From Thermodesulfovibrionales bacterium (GTDB taxonomy: Bacteria > Nitrospirota > Thermodesulfovibrionia > Thermodesulfovibrionales > SM23-35): a stretch of DNA of 5,981 bases. The notes under the pieces were generated by a model. The model ran no database searches. It was not told where the DNA came from and saw only the letters and a program-made list of their open reading frames with translations. The translations under genes were made by a program, and so were the position numbers. This document shows positions 1 through 4,556 of this stretch, in pieces (within the stretch, counting starts at the first letter, position 1; each line of letters begins with the position of its first letter). The DNA lies in assembly GCA_022865525.1 (NCBI GenBank), contig JALHSV010000162.1:1-5981 (forward strand). Direction: 5' to 3'.

Positions 1-47
1 CTACCTGAACGCCGATTCGTTGCCTCATGAAAAAAACTACCTGAAAA
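1..47. repeat. Left end of insertion sequence: one and a half transposase-binding units
   Basis: CTACCTGAA occurs at 1-9 and again at 37-45, a 36 bp period. The inner copy is preceded by CGTTGCCTCATGA (18-30). Reverse-complemented, the inner unit matches both units of the right end. The outer unit's distal half lies before base 1. Confidence 0.75.
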
Positions 48-86
48 GGTGGAAAATGACACCAAAGGAATCAGGCAAGGGACCTG

Positions 87-1364
87 ATGAGCGAGGTGTC
101 GACAATGGGGTTAACAATGGCAACGAAAAAAGATTTAAGTAAGGAAGTTGCCCGGCGCTATCAGAAAGCAGACCGGAGGGAGAAGAGAAATATTTTAGGG
201 GAGTTTTGCCAAGCCACAGGCTACAATCGCCACTATGCGGCGTTTATTTTGCGCAATTGGGGCAGGAAGGTTTACTGGCGTTCACCGGCCGGTAAGCGGA
301 CGGTGATCATAGTCGGAGAGCGGCAGGTGAAGAAGCAAAGGCAGCAACGGCCGAGGATTTACGACGATATTGTACGCAGCTATGTGGTTTGCTTTTGGGA
401 AGTCATGGATTACCCTTGCGGTAAGCGATTGAAGCGTTGCCTGGAGCCTATGGTGGCCAAAGCGAGGCAGTTCAAGGAGATGGCGATTCCGCGGCCAATA
501 GAAGCGAAATTGCAAAGAATAAGTCCGCCGACGATCGACCGGATGCTGAGGACGGAGAGGAAAAAGTACAAGTTGAAGTGCCGCTCAAAAACCAAACCCG
601 GGACGTTGCTGAAAAAGCAAATCGCTATCCGCACGGGCATTGAATGGGATGAGGATGCCGTGGGGTATGAGGAATTAGACCTGGTGGGGCACGATGGCGG
701 CAATACCGGTGGCGACTACTGCTTCACGTTGGACGTAACCGATATCAAGAGTGGCTGGACGGAGATGCAGGCAGTACGCAACAAAGCGCAGTGCTGGGTT
801 TTTGACGCGCTGCAGGATATCCGCGGCCGGCTGCCGTTTGAGCTGAAAGGGATCGACTCAGACAACGGCTCCGAGTTCATCAATGCCCATCTGGTAGCCT
901 ATTGCCAGGAAGAGGCTCTGGTGTTTACCCGATCCCGGTCCTATCAGAAGAACGACAACTGCCATGTGGAGCAGAAAAACTTTACCGCCGTACGCAACTT
1001 CGTTGGTTATAGCCGTTATGACCGTGAGGAGGAACTGGCTTTGCTAAATGAGTTATATGGTCATTTACGGCTTTACCTGAACTTCTTCCATCCGCAAATG
1101 AAGCTTATTAAAAAGGAACGGATCGGCAGCAAAGTTAAAAAGCAATACGATGTTCCGCAGACACCGTACCAACGATTACTGGTTCTTGAAGAGATCAGTG
1201 CGGAAAGAAAAGCAAAGCTGCAAAACACATATGCCCAACTGAATCCGTTCGCGCTCAAAAGAACGATCAATAAGTTACAGGAAAGGCTGCACAAAATGAT
1301 CTATGAAAAAAACAAAGGGAGAACTGTCTATGCCATCAATCACATCAAACCTGTACTTGCATAA
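87..1364 (+). CDS. DDE transposase (integrase catalytic core, rve type)
   Basis: This 425-residue protein should cut and join the ends of its insertion sequence. A basic N-terminal part (about 1-170) has helix-turn-helix-like character, for example around GYNRHYAAFILRNWG (45-59), and would bind the end repeats. The catalytic core (about 190-330) shows the DDE triad: D198 in ELDLVGHDGG, D259 in GIDSDNGSEF and E295 in NDNCHVEQKN. The spacing between the last two is 35 residues, the classic DD(35)E. The basic C-terminus is rich in Lys and Arg. The gene is full length with no frameshift, so it may be active. The start is ambiguous: in-frame ATGs lie at 87, 105 and 117. The one at 87 has AAGGGA just upstream; the one at 105 has GAGGTG at 93-98. 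The fold and role are clear; the exact IS family is not. Confidence 0.9.
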   Translation: MSEVSTMGLTMATKKDLSKEVARRYQKADRREKRNILGEFCQATGYNRHYAAFILRNWGRKVYWRSPAGKRTVIIVGERQVKKQRQQRPRIYDDIVRSYVVCFWEVMDYPCGKRLKRCLEPMVAKARQFKEMAIPRPIEAKLQRISPPTIDRMLRTERKKYKLKCRSKTKPGTLLKKQIAIRTGIEWDEDAVGYEELDLVGHDGGNTGGDYCFTLDVTDIKSGWTEMQAVRNKAQCWVFDALQDIRGRLPFELKGIDSDNGSEFINAHLVAYCQEEALVFTRSRSYQKNDNCHVEQKNFTAVRNFVGYSRYDREEELALLNELYGHLRLYLNFFHPQMKLIKKERIGSKVKKQYDVPQTPYQRLLVLEEISAERKAKLQNTYAQLNPFALKRTINKLQERLHKMIYEKNKGRTVYAINHIKPVLA

Positions 1365-1372
1365 GCGTTTTG

Positions 1373-1436
1373 TTTCGGGTAGATTATTATATGAGGCAAC
1401 GATACCCTCTTTAAGTAGATTTTGGATGAGGCAATG
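1373..1436. repeat. Right end of insertion sequence: two tandem transposase-binding units
   Basis: Unit 1 has TTTCGGGTAG at 1373-1382 and ATGAGGCAACG at 1391-1401. Unit 2 has TTTAAGTAG at 1410-1418 and ATGAGGCAATG at 1426-1436. The units are 35-37 bp apart and in the same orientation, and both are inverted relative to the left end. Such doubled sites usually mean the transposase binds each end as two protomers. Confidence 0.75.
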
Positions 1437-1443
1437 CGCCCAG

Positions 1444-1472
1444 TTGACGGTCAGGGCAAAATATATTAAAAT
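1444..1472 (+). promoter_or_regulatory. Sigma-A-type promoter of the tRNA-Thr gene
   Basis: TTGACG at 1444-1449, a 17 bp spacer, and TAAAAT at 1467-1472 give a near-consensus housekeeping promoter. Transcription would start about 1479, some 14 bases before the mature tRNA 5' end. It begins only about 8 bp beyond the last visible repeat of the insertion sequence, so that insertion came very close to this promoter without breaking it. Confidence 0.75.
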
Positions 1473-1492
1473 ATCGTTTCAGAAACCCCCGG

Positions 1493-1565
1493 GCCGATGT
1501 AGCTCAGTTGGTAGAGCAATTGATTCGTAATCAATAGGTCGTCAGTTCGACTCTGACCATCGGCT
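1493..1565 (+). tRNA. tRNA-Thr, anticodon CGT
   Basis: A complete 73-base cloverleaf. The acceptor stem is GCCGATG (1493-1499) with CATCGGC (1558-1564), fully paired, and the discriminator is T1565. The D arm is GCTC/GAGC (1502-1505, 1514-1517). The anticodon stem is ATTGA/TCAAT (1519-1523, 1531-1535) around loop TTCGTAA, with anticodon CGT at 1526-1528, which reads ACG (Thr). The T stem is GTCAG/CTGAC (1541-1545, 1553-1557) around TTCGACT. CCA is not encoded. All stems pair perfectly, so it should be functional. Its 3' half from 1523 on is repeated at 5531-5575, which makes it the attachment site of the downstream island. Confidence 0.95.
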
Positions 1566-1567
1566 TG
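1523..1567 (+). repeat. Left attachment site copy, within tRNA-Thr
   Basis: The direct repeat partner is 5531-5575. Bases 1523-1541 are identical to 5531-5549. The five differences are at 1542, 1543, 1555, 1556 and 1559. Four of them form two compensated T-stem base pairs. Identity runs to 1567, two bases past the tRNA. Confidence 0.8.
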
Positions 1568-1921
1568 CTGATCTCACCTTGCTTTCCCTTTATTATCAAT
1601 GGTTTCAAGGTCTTTACTCCTCATGACCGGCAATGACCGGAAATGCCAAAAACACCCCGAAATTGAGAATAACATGACACAATTATGACACAGTAATAAA
1701 CTGTTTTTAACGATATAATATATTCAACTATCGAAAATGACCTCTAGACGAGATTTTTTAGCCTCCTTTTCATCCATGGAATTAATAAAGTATATACTTT
1801 TAGCTCATTTGATATTTGTATTTTTATTGAGAAAGTCTAATAGTGCTTTACGAAGACTTAAATATCGGATAAAGTGTTCTTATATGTGAGTTAAATGTTA
1901 ATTTTTTTTTGGAGAAATTAA
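1566..1921. other. Gene-free left end of the island, with short repeats
   Basis: I see no convincing gene in these 356 bases. They hold two short direct-repeat pairs: ATGACCGG at 1623-1630 and 1633-1640 (10 bp period), and ATGACACA at 1674-1681 and 1685-1692 (11 bp period). The remainder is AT-rich. A weak possible promoter for the next gene is TTTACG (1847-1852), 17 bp, TAAAGT (1870-1875); it matches consensus at only four of six bases in each box. A ribosome site GGAGA lies at 1911-1915. Confidence 0.6.
1674..1692 (+). repeat. Probable integrase arm-type sites, left end
   Basis: ATGACACA occurs at 1674-1681 and 1685-1692, same strand, start to start 11 bp. A matching pair (ATGGCACA, TTGACACA; also 11 bp apart, same strand) lies at 5451-5469 near the right attachment copy. 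Short direct repeats about one helical turn apart just inside both ends are typical arm-binding sites of tyrosine integrases. No binding protein is identified. Confidence 0.5.
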
Positions 1922-2710
1922 TTGAAAAAACTAATTGATCACTTTGACAAAGAATTAAAAAAAGCGAAAAATCAAAATCATGCTGAGCCTCAAATCGTAA
2001 AAGCATTTGTCGAATCTTTTCAAACTTTAAATCCGATAACAATTACTGGTGGTACGGTTTCTGTTAAGACTAAATTTATTCATCAGAAGCCCTATGTTTT
2101 TTTCGTTTCACCCTCAAATTTACATCAAGCAGGAAGGACTGAATTGGGAGATTTGCTTTTTGTTATAAAAAAAATAAAAAGAGGGGAGAGAATAAAAAAA
2201 AGATGCATTATATTTCAAGTAAAAAATACTTCGACAAATTGGATCCAATTGACACCTCATCAACATGATTTTCAACGAGATCTCTATTCTATAGCTTTTC
2301 AATTCGGCAAGAGCTTCTACAATAAAGTTAGATGGGAACCAATATTGTGGGCACATGTAACTCATTCAAAATGGTTCCTTTCAAATTTGTTTTTATATCC
2401 AAATTGCGAATATGTTACCTGTGCAAGAGATATCGATTCTAGTTTGAGTTCATATAGGTTGGATTTATATCCAGGCAATAAATATATCGGGATTAATTTT
2501 AAAGACTTTCTTAATAGTTTTTTTTCTTTTTCCATTGTTGGGCATTCACTAAGGGATCAAGTAAAGGACATTGTAGAGCTAATTTATAAAAGATATGATT
2601 GGTATTTAGATCCCCAAGAAGAATGGTTTGATAATTTTGGTGCTATTCCTGGAAGAGAAAGTGAAGAGGAAGGTTTTGGAGTAGTTGAATGTGTTTTTGA
2701 ATATGATTAA
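1922..2710 (+). CDS. Predicted PD-(D/E)XK-like nuclease, unknown family, TTG start
   Basis: A 262-residue soluble protein; I do not recognise a named family. It begins at TTG (1922) with GGAG at 1911-1914, seven bases upstream, a good ribosome site. Signs of a restriction-type nuclease fold are a Glu in the first helix (E22, in AEPQIVKAFVESF), then E74 and D77 in RTELGDLLFV, then Q99-V-K101 on a strand (CIIFQVKN), followed by PHQHDFQ (112-118). The order E, D, QxK resembles Mrr-type nucleases, where Q replaces the usual E. No second catalytic domain or membrane segment is seen. The gene lies alone between the left attachment site and the integrase remnant, a usual place for prophage cargo. 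It is AT-rich, unlike the phage remnant beside it. A role in cutting foreign DNA is inference from the motif and location. Confidence 0.75.
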   Translation: MKKLIDHFDKELKKAKNQNHAEPQIVKAFVESFQTLNPITITGGTVSVKTKFIHQKPYVFFVSPSNLHQAGRTELGDLLFVIKKIKRGERIKKRCIIFQVKNTSTNWIQLTPHQHDFQRDLYSIAFQFGKSFYNKVRWEPILWAHVTHSKWFLSNLFLYPNCEYVTCARDIDSSLSSYRLDLYPGNKYIGINFKDFLNSFFSFSIVGHSLRDQVKDIVELIYKRYDWYLDPQEEWFDNFGAIPGRESEEEGFGVVECVFEYD

Positions 2711-2741
2711 CACTCCTACTTTCTTGAAATATTTTAATTCA

Positions 2742-2912
2742 CTATTTACTTGATTTAACCTTCGTTCTAAGCTCAACCATCTCCCCTGCCGGTTCGGAGA
2801 AGTTTACCAGGTCGACGACCTTCTGCTTGCCTTCCGTCGTGGCCTGGGCATAGATCCGCAGGGTTGTGGAAGGGTCCTTGTGCCCCACCTGGTCCTGAAT
2901 ATCCTTCACGCC
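2742..2912 (-). pseudogene. Tyrosine integrase, C-terminal remnant
   Basis: Only the last 56 residues or so of a phage-type tyrosine recombinase survive. The reading from 2912 downward gives GVKDIQDQVGHKDPSTTLRI followed by YAQAT. It contains the GH of the conserved His box (GHKD) and the nucleophilic Tyr (RIYAQ). The N-terminal arm-binding and core domains and the catalytic Arg residues are missing. Upstream on the minus strand, the frame runs about 48 bases into sequence that encodes a terminase on the other strand; the apparent Met at 2960 is therefore not a real start. The stop is at 2742-2744. The gene pointed toward the left attachment site, as an integrase of this island should. The fragment is inactive. 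Confidence 0.85.
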
Positions 2913-3275
2913 GGGGACCGTTACGGCGGGGAATGGCCGGTTGAATCCTACGGCAAGCAAGGGATCACCTATCAGCTGGCCGAGCGAACAGCGAGCGAGC
3001 TCTACCTGGCCGCGCTGCCGCTGTTTTCAAATAGGCAAATTGAGCTGCCCGAAAATGACCGGCTGAAAAATCAGCTGCTCTCGCTCATGCGGCGCACGAA
3101 TCCGGGCGGGCGGGATTCCGTTTCCCCGGGACAGGGCGACGGCAGCCATGCGGATCTTGCCAATGCTATTATAGGCGCGGTTAACCTCGCTTCGCAGGGC
3201 GCAGCTTATGATGGGATGGTGAAATTTCAGATCATATGTGAAAGCAAAATGATAAACAGCATGAAGCGATTTTAA
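2913..3275 (+). pseudogene. Phage terminase large subunit, C-terminal remnant
   Basis: From 2913 the plus strand reads GDRYGGEWPVESYGKQGITY, then QLAERTASELYLAALPLF and so on to ANAIIGAVNLAS and the stop at 3273-3275. This is the distal half of the nuclease domain of a large terminase, the motor that cuts and packages phage DNA. The family pattern seen is GDRYGGEWP, the SELYLAALPLF helix, the NDRLKNQLLSLMRRT segment and a late HADLANAI motif, whose Asp is normally a metal ligand. The ATPase domain and the first nuclease residues are absent. An ATG at 2880 would add about 11 residues, but these are the antisense of the integrase remnant, not terminase. GC content is clearly higher than in the flanking cargo genes. 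The last 29 codons are repeated at 3959-4045. Non-functional. Confidence 0.85.
3189..3275 (+). repeat. Terminase 3'-end repeat, copy A
   Basis: These 87 bases (28 codons plus TAA) align without gaps to 3959-4045: 66 of 87 bases and 16 of 28 residues are identical. The first 14 bases, GCTTCGCAGGGCGC, are identical, as is TATGATGGGATGG further on. Copy A is in frame with the terminase remnant. Confidence 0.85.
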
Positions 3276-3279
3276 CTGG

Positions 3280-3915
3280 CTATTGAAATGTCTTTGTTAA
3301 AATATGTGTAATTATAGCAGTAATTATAGCAGTAATTAAGGCGGTAATAGCGGCAACCAATACCGTATCTTTGGATTTTTTCCAAAAGCCGCCTTCATTT
3401 TTTCTTTTTAGGACGACAGACTTTCTAAATGAGAAATACGAATAAAAAATTGCTGTTAAAATTGAAAGCCCTACGGCTAGCCAACTTATTAGATCATTCC
3501 TTTTTTTTGAATAAGCGAAAAGAATGACTACTATTGCAAATAAGAAAAGTACTTTTTGCCCTAAATAATTAATATGGTGTGATTTACATAATTCTAAAAG
3601 CTTTCCATAGAGAAGAATAAGTGCATCATTCTCTCCAATGCACTGTAATCCAATATATGTAGTTCTCATTTTAAAGATTATTGAAATAGTTTGGAATGAA
3701 TGTCCATCAACACTTGCTTTAATTGTAAAATTGCGTGGAGTTTCACCAAGATTTTTTTTCAAATCATTTAAATCTTCATATTCATATTCATTGTTTCTAA
3801 TTTCGATCGAGTACTTTTTCTCCTCAAATAAGTTCAATATATTCTCAATATCATCATAATTGAAACGACATCCCCAAAAAAGCTTACTTGTAAAGACACT
3901 GGAAATCTTTTTCAT
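3280..3915 (-). CDS. Membrane protein with N-terminal soluble domain and three membrane segments
   Basis: A 211-residue protein of unrecognised family. The start ATG (3913-3915, minus strand) has AGAGG five bases upstream, a fair ribosome site. Residues 1-115 form a soluble alpha/beta domain with an acidic stretch (EYEYEDLNDL, 43-52). Hydrophobic segments lie at about 121-135, 142-162 and 184-206. The loop at 163-183 is strongly basic and so probably cytoplasmic. The last segment is built from a TAII-type four-residue repeat, written in DNA as a 12 bp tandem repeat. The gene is very AT-rich and sits alone in a 683 bp cassette between the two terminase 3'-end repeats, reading against the terminase. 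Its stop lies four bases beyond the terminase stop. A sensor-plus-membrane effector, as in some abortive defence systems, is possible but only inference. Confidence 0.75.
   Translation of the reverse strand: MKKISSVFTSKLFWGCRFNYDDIENILNLFEEKKYSIEIRNNEYEYEDLNDLKKNLGETPRNFTIKASVDGHSFQTISIIFKMRTTYIGLQCIGENDALILLYGKLLELCKSHHINYLGQKVLFLFAIVVILFAYSKKRNDLISWLAVGLSILTAIFYSYFSFRKSVVLKRKNEGGFWKKSKDTVLVAAITALITAIITAIITHILTKTFQ
3309..3356 (+). repeat. 12 bp tandem repeat inside the membrane-protein gene
   Basis: TAATTATAGCAG occurs at 3309-3320 and again, identical, at 3321-3332. Degenerate units follow at 3333-3344 (TAATTAAGGCGG) and 3345-3356 (TAATAGCGGCAA). In the minus-strand gene they encode the ITALITAIITAIIT run of the third membrane segment. 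A 12 bp unit changes length without shifting frame. Confidence 0.85.
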
Positions 3916-3958
3916 TTTTGCCTCTGTCTTTTTTACATCAATAAATAACTAAAATCAA

Positions 3959-4045
3959 GCTTCGCAGGGCGCGGTCTATGATGGGATGGCGAAATTCAAG
4001 ATCGTTCGCGAAAGTGAAATGGTAAAAGGATTGAGGGATTTTTAA
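3959..4045 (+). pseudogene. Second copy of terminase 3' end (29 codons incl. stop), copy B
   Basis: In the frame matching copy A this reads ASQGAVYDGMAKFKIVRE, then SEMVKGLRDF and TAA at 4043-4045. It has no start and no terminase sequence before it; similarity to copy A begins sharply at 3959, right after AT-rich cassette sequence. Many differences from copy A are synonymous or conservative, so the two come from diverged, once-functional terminase genes rather than a recent duplication. The pattern suggests the cassette at 3276-3958 entered at the terminase 3' end with an exchange of gene ends, or by recombination between two phages. Confidence 0.8.
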
Positions 4046-4050
4046 TATGT

Positions 4051-4074
4051 CATTATGACGTTCTAGTTATAATG
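4051..4074. terminator. Hairpin after the terminase end copy; possible weak terminator
   Basis: CATTATGAC (4051-4059) pairs with GTTATAATG (4066-4074): nine pairs with one G-U, and loop GTTCTA. TTTCCTT follows on the plus strand, a poor U-tract. It lies six bases after the TAA of copy B and overlaps the stop of the minus-strand small gene. It may slow convergent transcription; the evidence is structural only. Confidence 0.35.
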
Positions 4075-4264
4075 TTTCCTTGTAGCAAATCGTTGTTAAA
4101 ATAATTGTTGAATAGGTGATTTCCTTCCCAGGAAATTGGTGGGGAGTCACAATCGCATTTTGAGCCATTCCGAGAAATTCAGCTTTTTTGTGGTTGTGCC
4201 GGAAAACTTCAAGTCTTTTTTGTAAATCTGCTACGGTCGCAACGCTGATTACTTCGAATTTCAT
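4067..4264 (-). CDS. Small protein of unknown function, 65 residues
   Basis: No family is recognised with confidence. Its signals are better than its length would suggest. The ATG at 4262-4264 is preceded by AGGAGAG (4271-4277 on the minus strand), and a near-consensus promoter lies just upstream. The protein begins MKFEVISVATVADLQKRLEV, then a basic HNHKKAEF stretch, then a hydrophobic strand-rich tail (ITYSTIILTTIC). This suggests a small beta-alpha-beta-beta domain, like several short DUF proteins of Bacillota. There is no signal peptide or clear membrane helix. It is transcribed alone, divergent from the DUF3800 gene. The function is unknown. Confidence 0.6.
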   Translation of the reverse strand: MKFEVISVATVADLQKRLEVFRHNHKKAEFLGMAQNAIVTPHQFPGKEITYSTIILTTICYKETL

Positions 4265-4284
4265 TTTATACTCTCCTGATATCT

Positions 4285-4312
4285 AGTATAGAGCACAACT
4301 ACCTTGCGTCAA
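4285..4312 (-). promoter_or_regulatory. Sigma-A-type promoter of the small minus-strand gene
   Basis: Read on the minus strand: TTGACG (4312-4307), a 16 bp spacer, then TATACT (4290-4285). Both boxes match consensus at five of six positions. The start would be near 4278, giving a leader of about 14 bases that begins right at the AGGAGAG ribosome site. Confidence 0.65.
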
Positions 4313-4400
4313 GCGAAAACGGAAAAAATTCATGGAAAGTAAAAAAGATTACTCCTAGCGGAATGGCCAGGGGAAGGGTACCGCATCGATGATTCCCATT

Positions 4401-4454
4401 AAAAAAGAAAAAAATGTAGCAAAATGTAGAAAAATGTAAAAAAAGTATAAAAAG
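4401..4454. promoter_or_regulatory. A-tracts phased at 10 bp upstream of the RNA promoter (curved DNA or UP element)
   Basis: A 10-base unit repeats in register: AAAATGTAGC at 4411, AAAATGTAGA at 4421, AAAATGTAAA at 4431 and AAAAGTATAA at 4441, with A-runs also at 4401 and 4451. A-tracts repeated once per helical turn bend DNA. Their position immediately before the -35 box at 4456 suits an UP element that raises promoter strength, or a site for a DNA-bending protein. Confidence 0.65.
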
Positions 4455-4455
4455 A

Positions 4456-4484
4456 TTGACAATTGTAAAACACTATTCTAAGAT
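4456..4484 (+). promoter_or_regulatory. Strong sigma-A-type promoter for the structured RNA and DUF3800 gene
   Basis: A perfect -35 box TTGACA (4456-4461), a 17 bp spacer, and TAAGAT (4479-4484). The expected start is about G4491, which is exactly the first base of the predicted RNA stem. This placement argues that the RNA is the primary product of the promoter. Confidence 0.8.
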
Positions 4485-4490
4485 ATGTAT

Positions 4491-4554
4491 GCGCCTGAGA
4501 GAGACGCTTGCGACTCGTGTGGGGCTTTTAAGTCCTGCCTCAGACGCTTTTTTT
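4491..4554 (+). ncRNA. Structured three-way-junction RNA upstream of the DUF3800 gene
   Basis: The RNA folds compactly by hand. P1 pairs 4491-4499 with 4539-4547 (eight pairs and one C-A mismatch). P2 is GAG/CTC (4501-4503, 4514-4516), an A-A mismatch, CG/CG, and a CUUG loop (4507-4510). P3 pairs 4519-4526 with 4531-4538 (eight pairs, three of them G-U) around loop UUUA. P3 abuts P1 directly; only A4500 and 4517-4518 are unpaired at the junction. Seven U follow P1 (4548-4554), as in an intrinsic terminator. Conserved structured RNAs next to DUF3800 genes (the DUF3800 RNA motifs) have been reported from comparative genomics; whether this is one of those classes is untested. It could act as a free small RNA, an attenuator, or a partner or substrate of the protein. 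Confidence 0.7.
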
Positions 4555-4556
4555 CT

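Larger units (their letters stand above)
1..1440 (+). mobile_element. Insertion sequence with tandemly duplicated end repeats (left tip outside window)
   Basis: A single-gene insertion sequence. The transposase at 87-1364 is flanked by inverted sequences: CGTTGCCTCAT (18-28) on the left matches ATGAGGCAACG (1391-1401) on the right, and CTACCTGAAA (37-46) matches TTTCGGGTAG (1373-1382). Each end holds a second copy about 35-37 bp further out: CTACCTGAAC at 1-10 on the left, and TTTAAGTAG (1410-1418) with ATGAGGCAATG (1426-1436) on the right. By symmetry the left outer copy should begin about 17 bp before the window, so the left tip and any target duplication cannot be seen. The right boundary near 1437-1445 is an estimate. 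Family assignment is uncertain; the transposase belongs to the broad rve/IS481-like or unclassified DDE group. Confidence 0.8.

Noticed and set aside
1303..1530. Plus-strand 75-residue reading frame across the IS end and tRNA
   Set aside because: It overlaps the transposase in another frame, runs through the end repeats and into the tRNA, and has no ribosome site.
1623..1692. CRISPR-like array
   Set aside because: Repeats are only 8 bases, 10-11 bp apart, with no spacers; they fit protein-binding sites.
2880..2912. Start of an intact 131-residue gene at ATG 2880
   Set aside because: The first 11 codons are the antisense of the integrase His box; terminase similarity starts at 2913. It is a deletion fusion, not an intact gene.
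4358..4402. GC-richer patch with a short frame (EWPGEGYRIDDSH then stop) that might be another phage gene remnant
   Set aside because: Too short to assign and a stop lies just upstream in frame; only its base composition stands out.
4411..4450. 10-base repeats as a type III antitoxin repeat array
   Set aside because: The repeats lie upstream of the promoter and would not be transcribed with the RNA; phased A-tracts explain them better.
4485..4556. N-terminal extension of the DUF3800 protein from ATG 4485
   Set aside because: It overlaps the edge of the -10 box and precedes the likely transcription start, has no ribosome site, and its 24 residues come from the structured RNA. The DUF3800 domain begins exactly at 4557.
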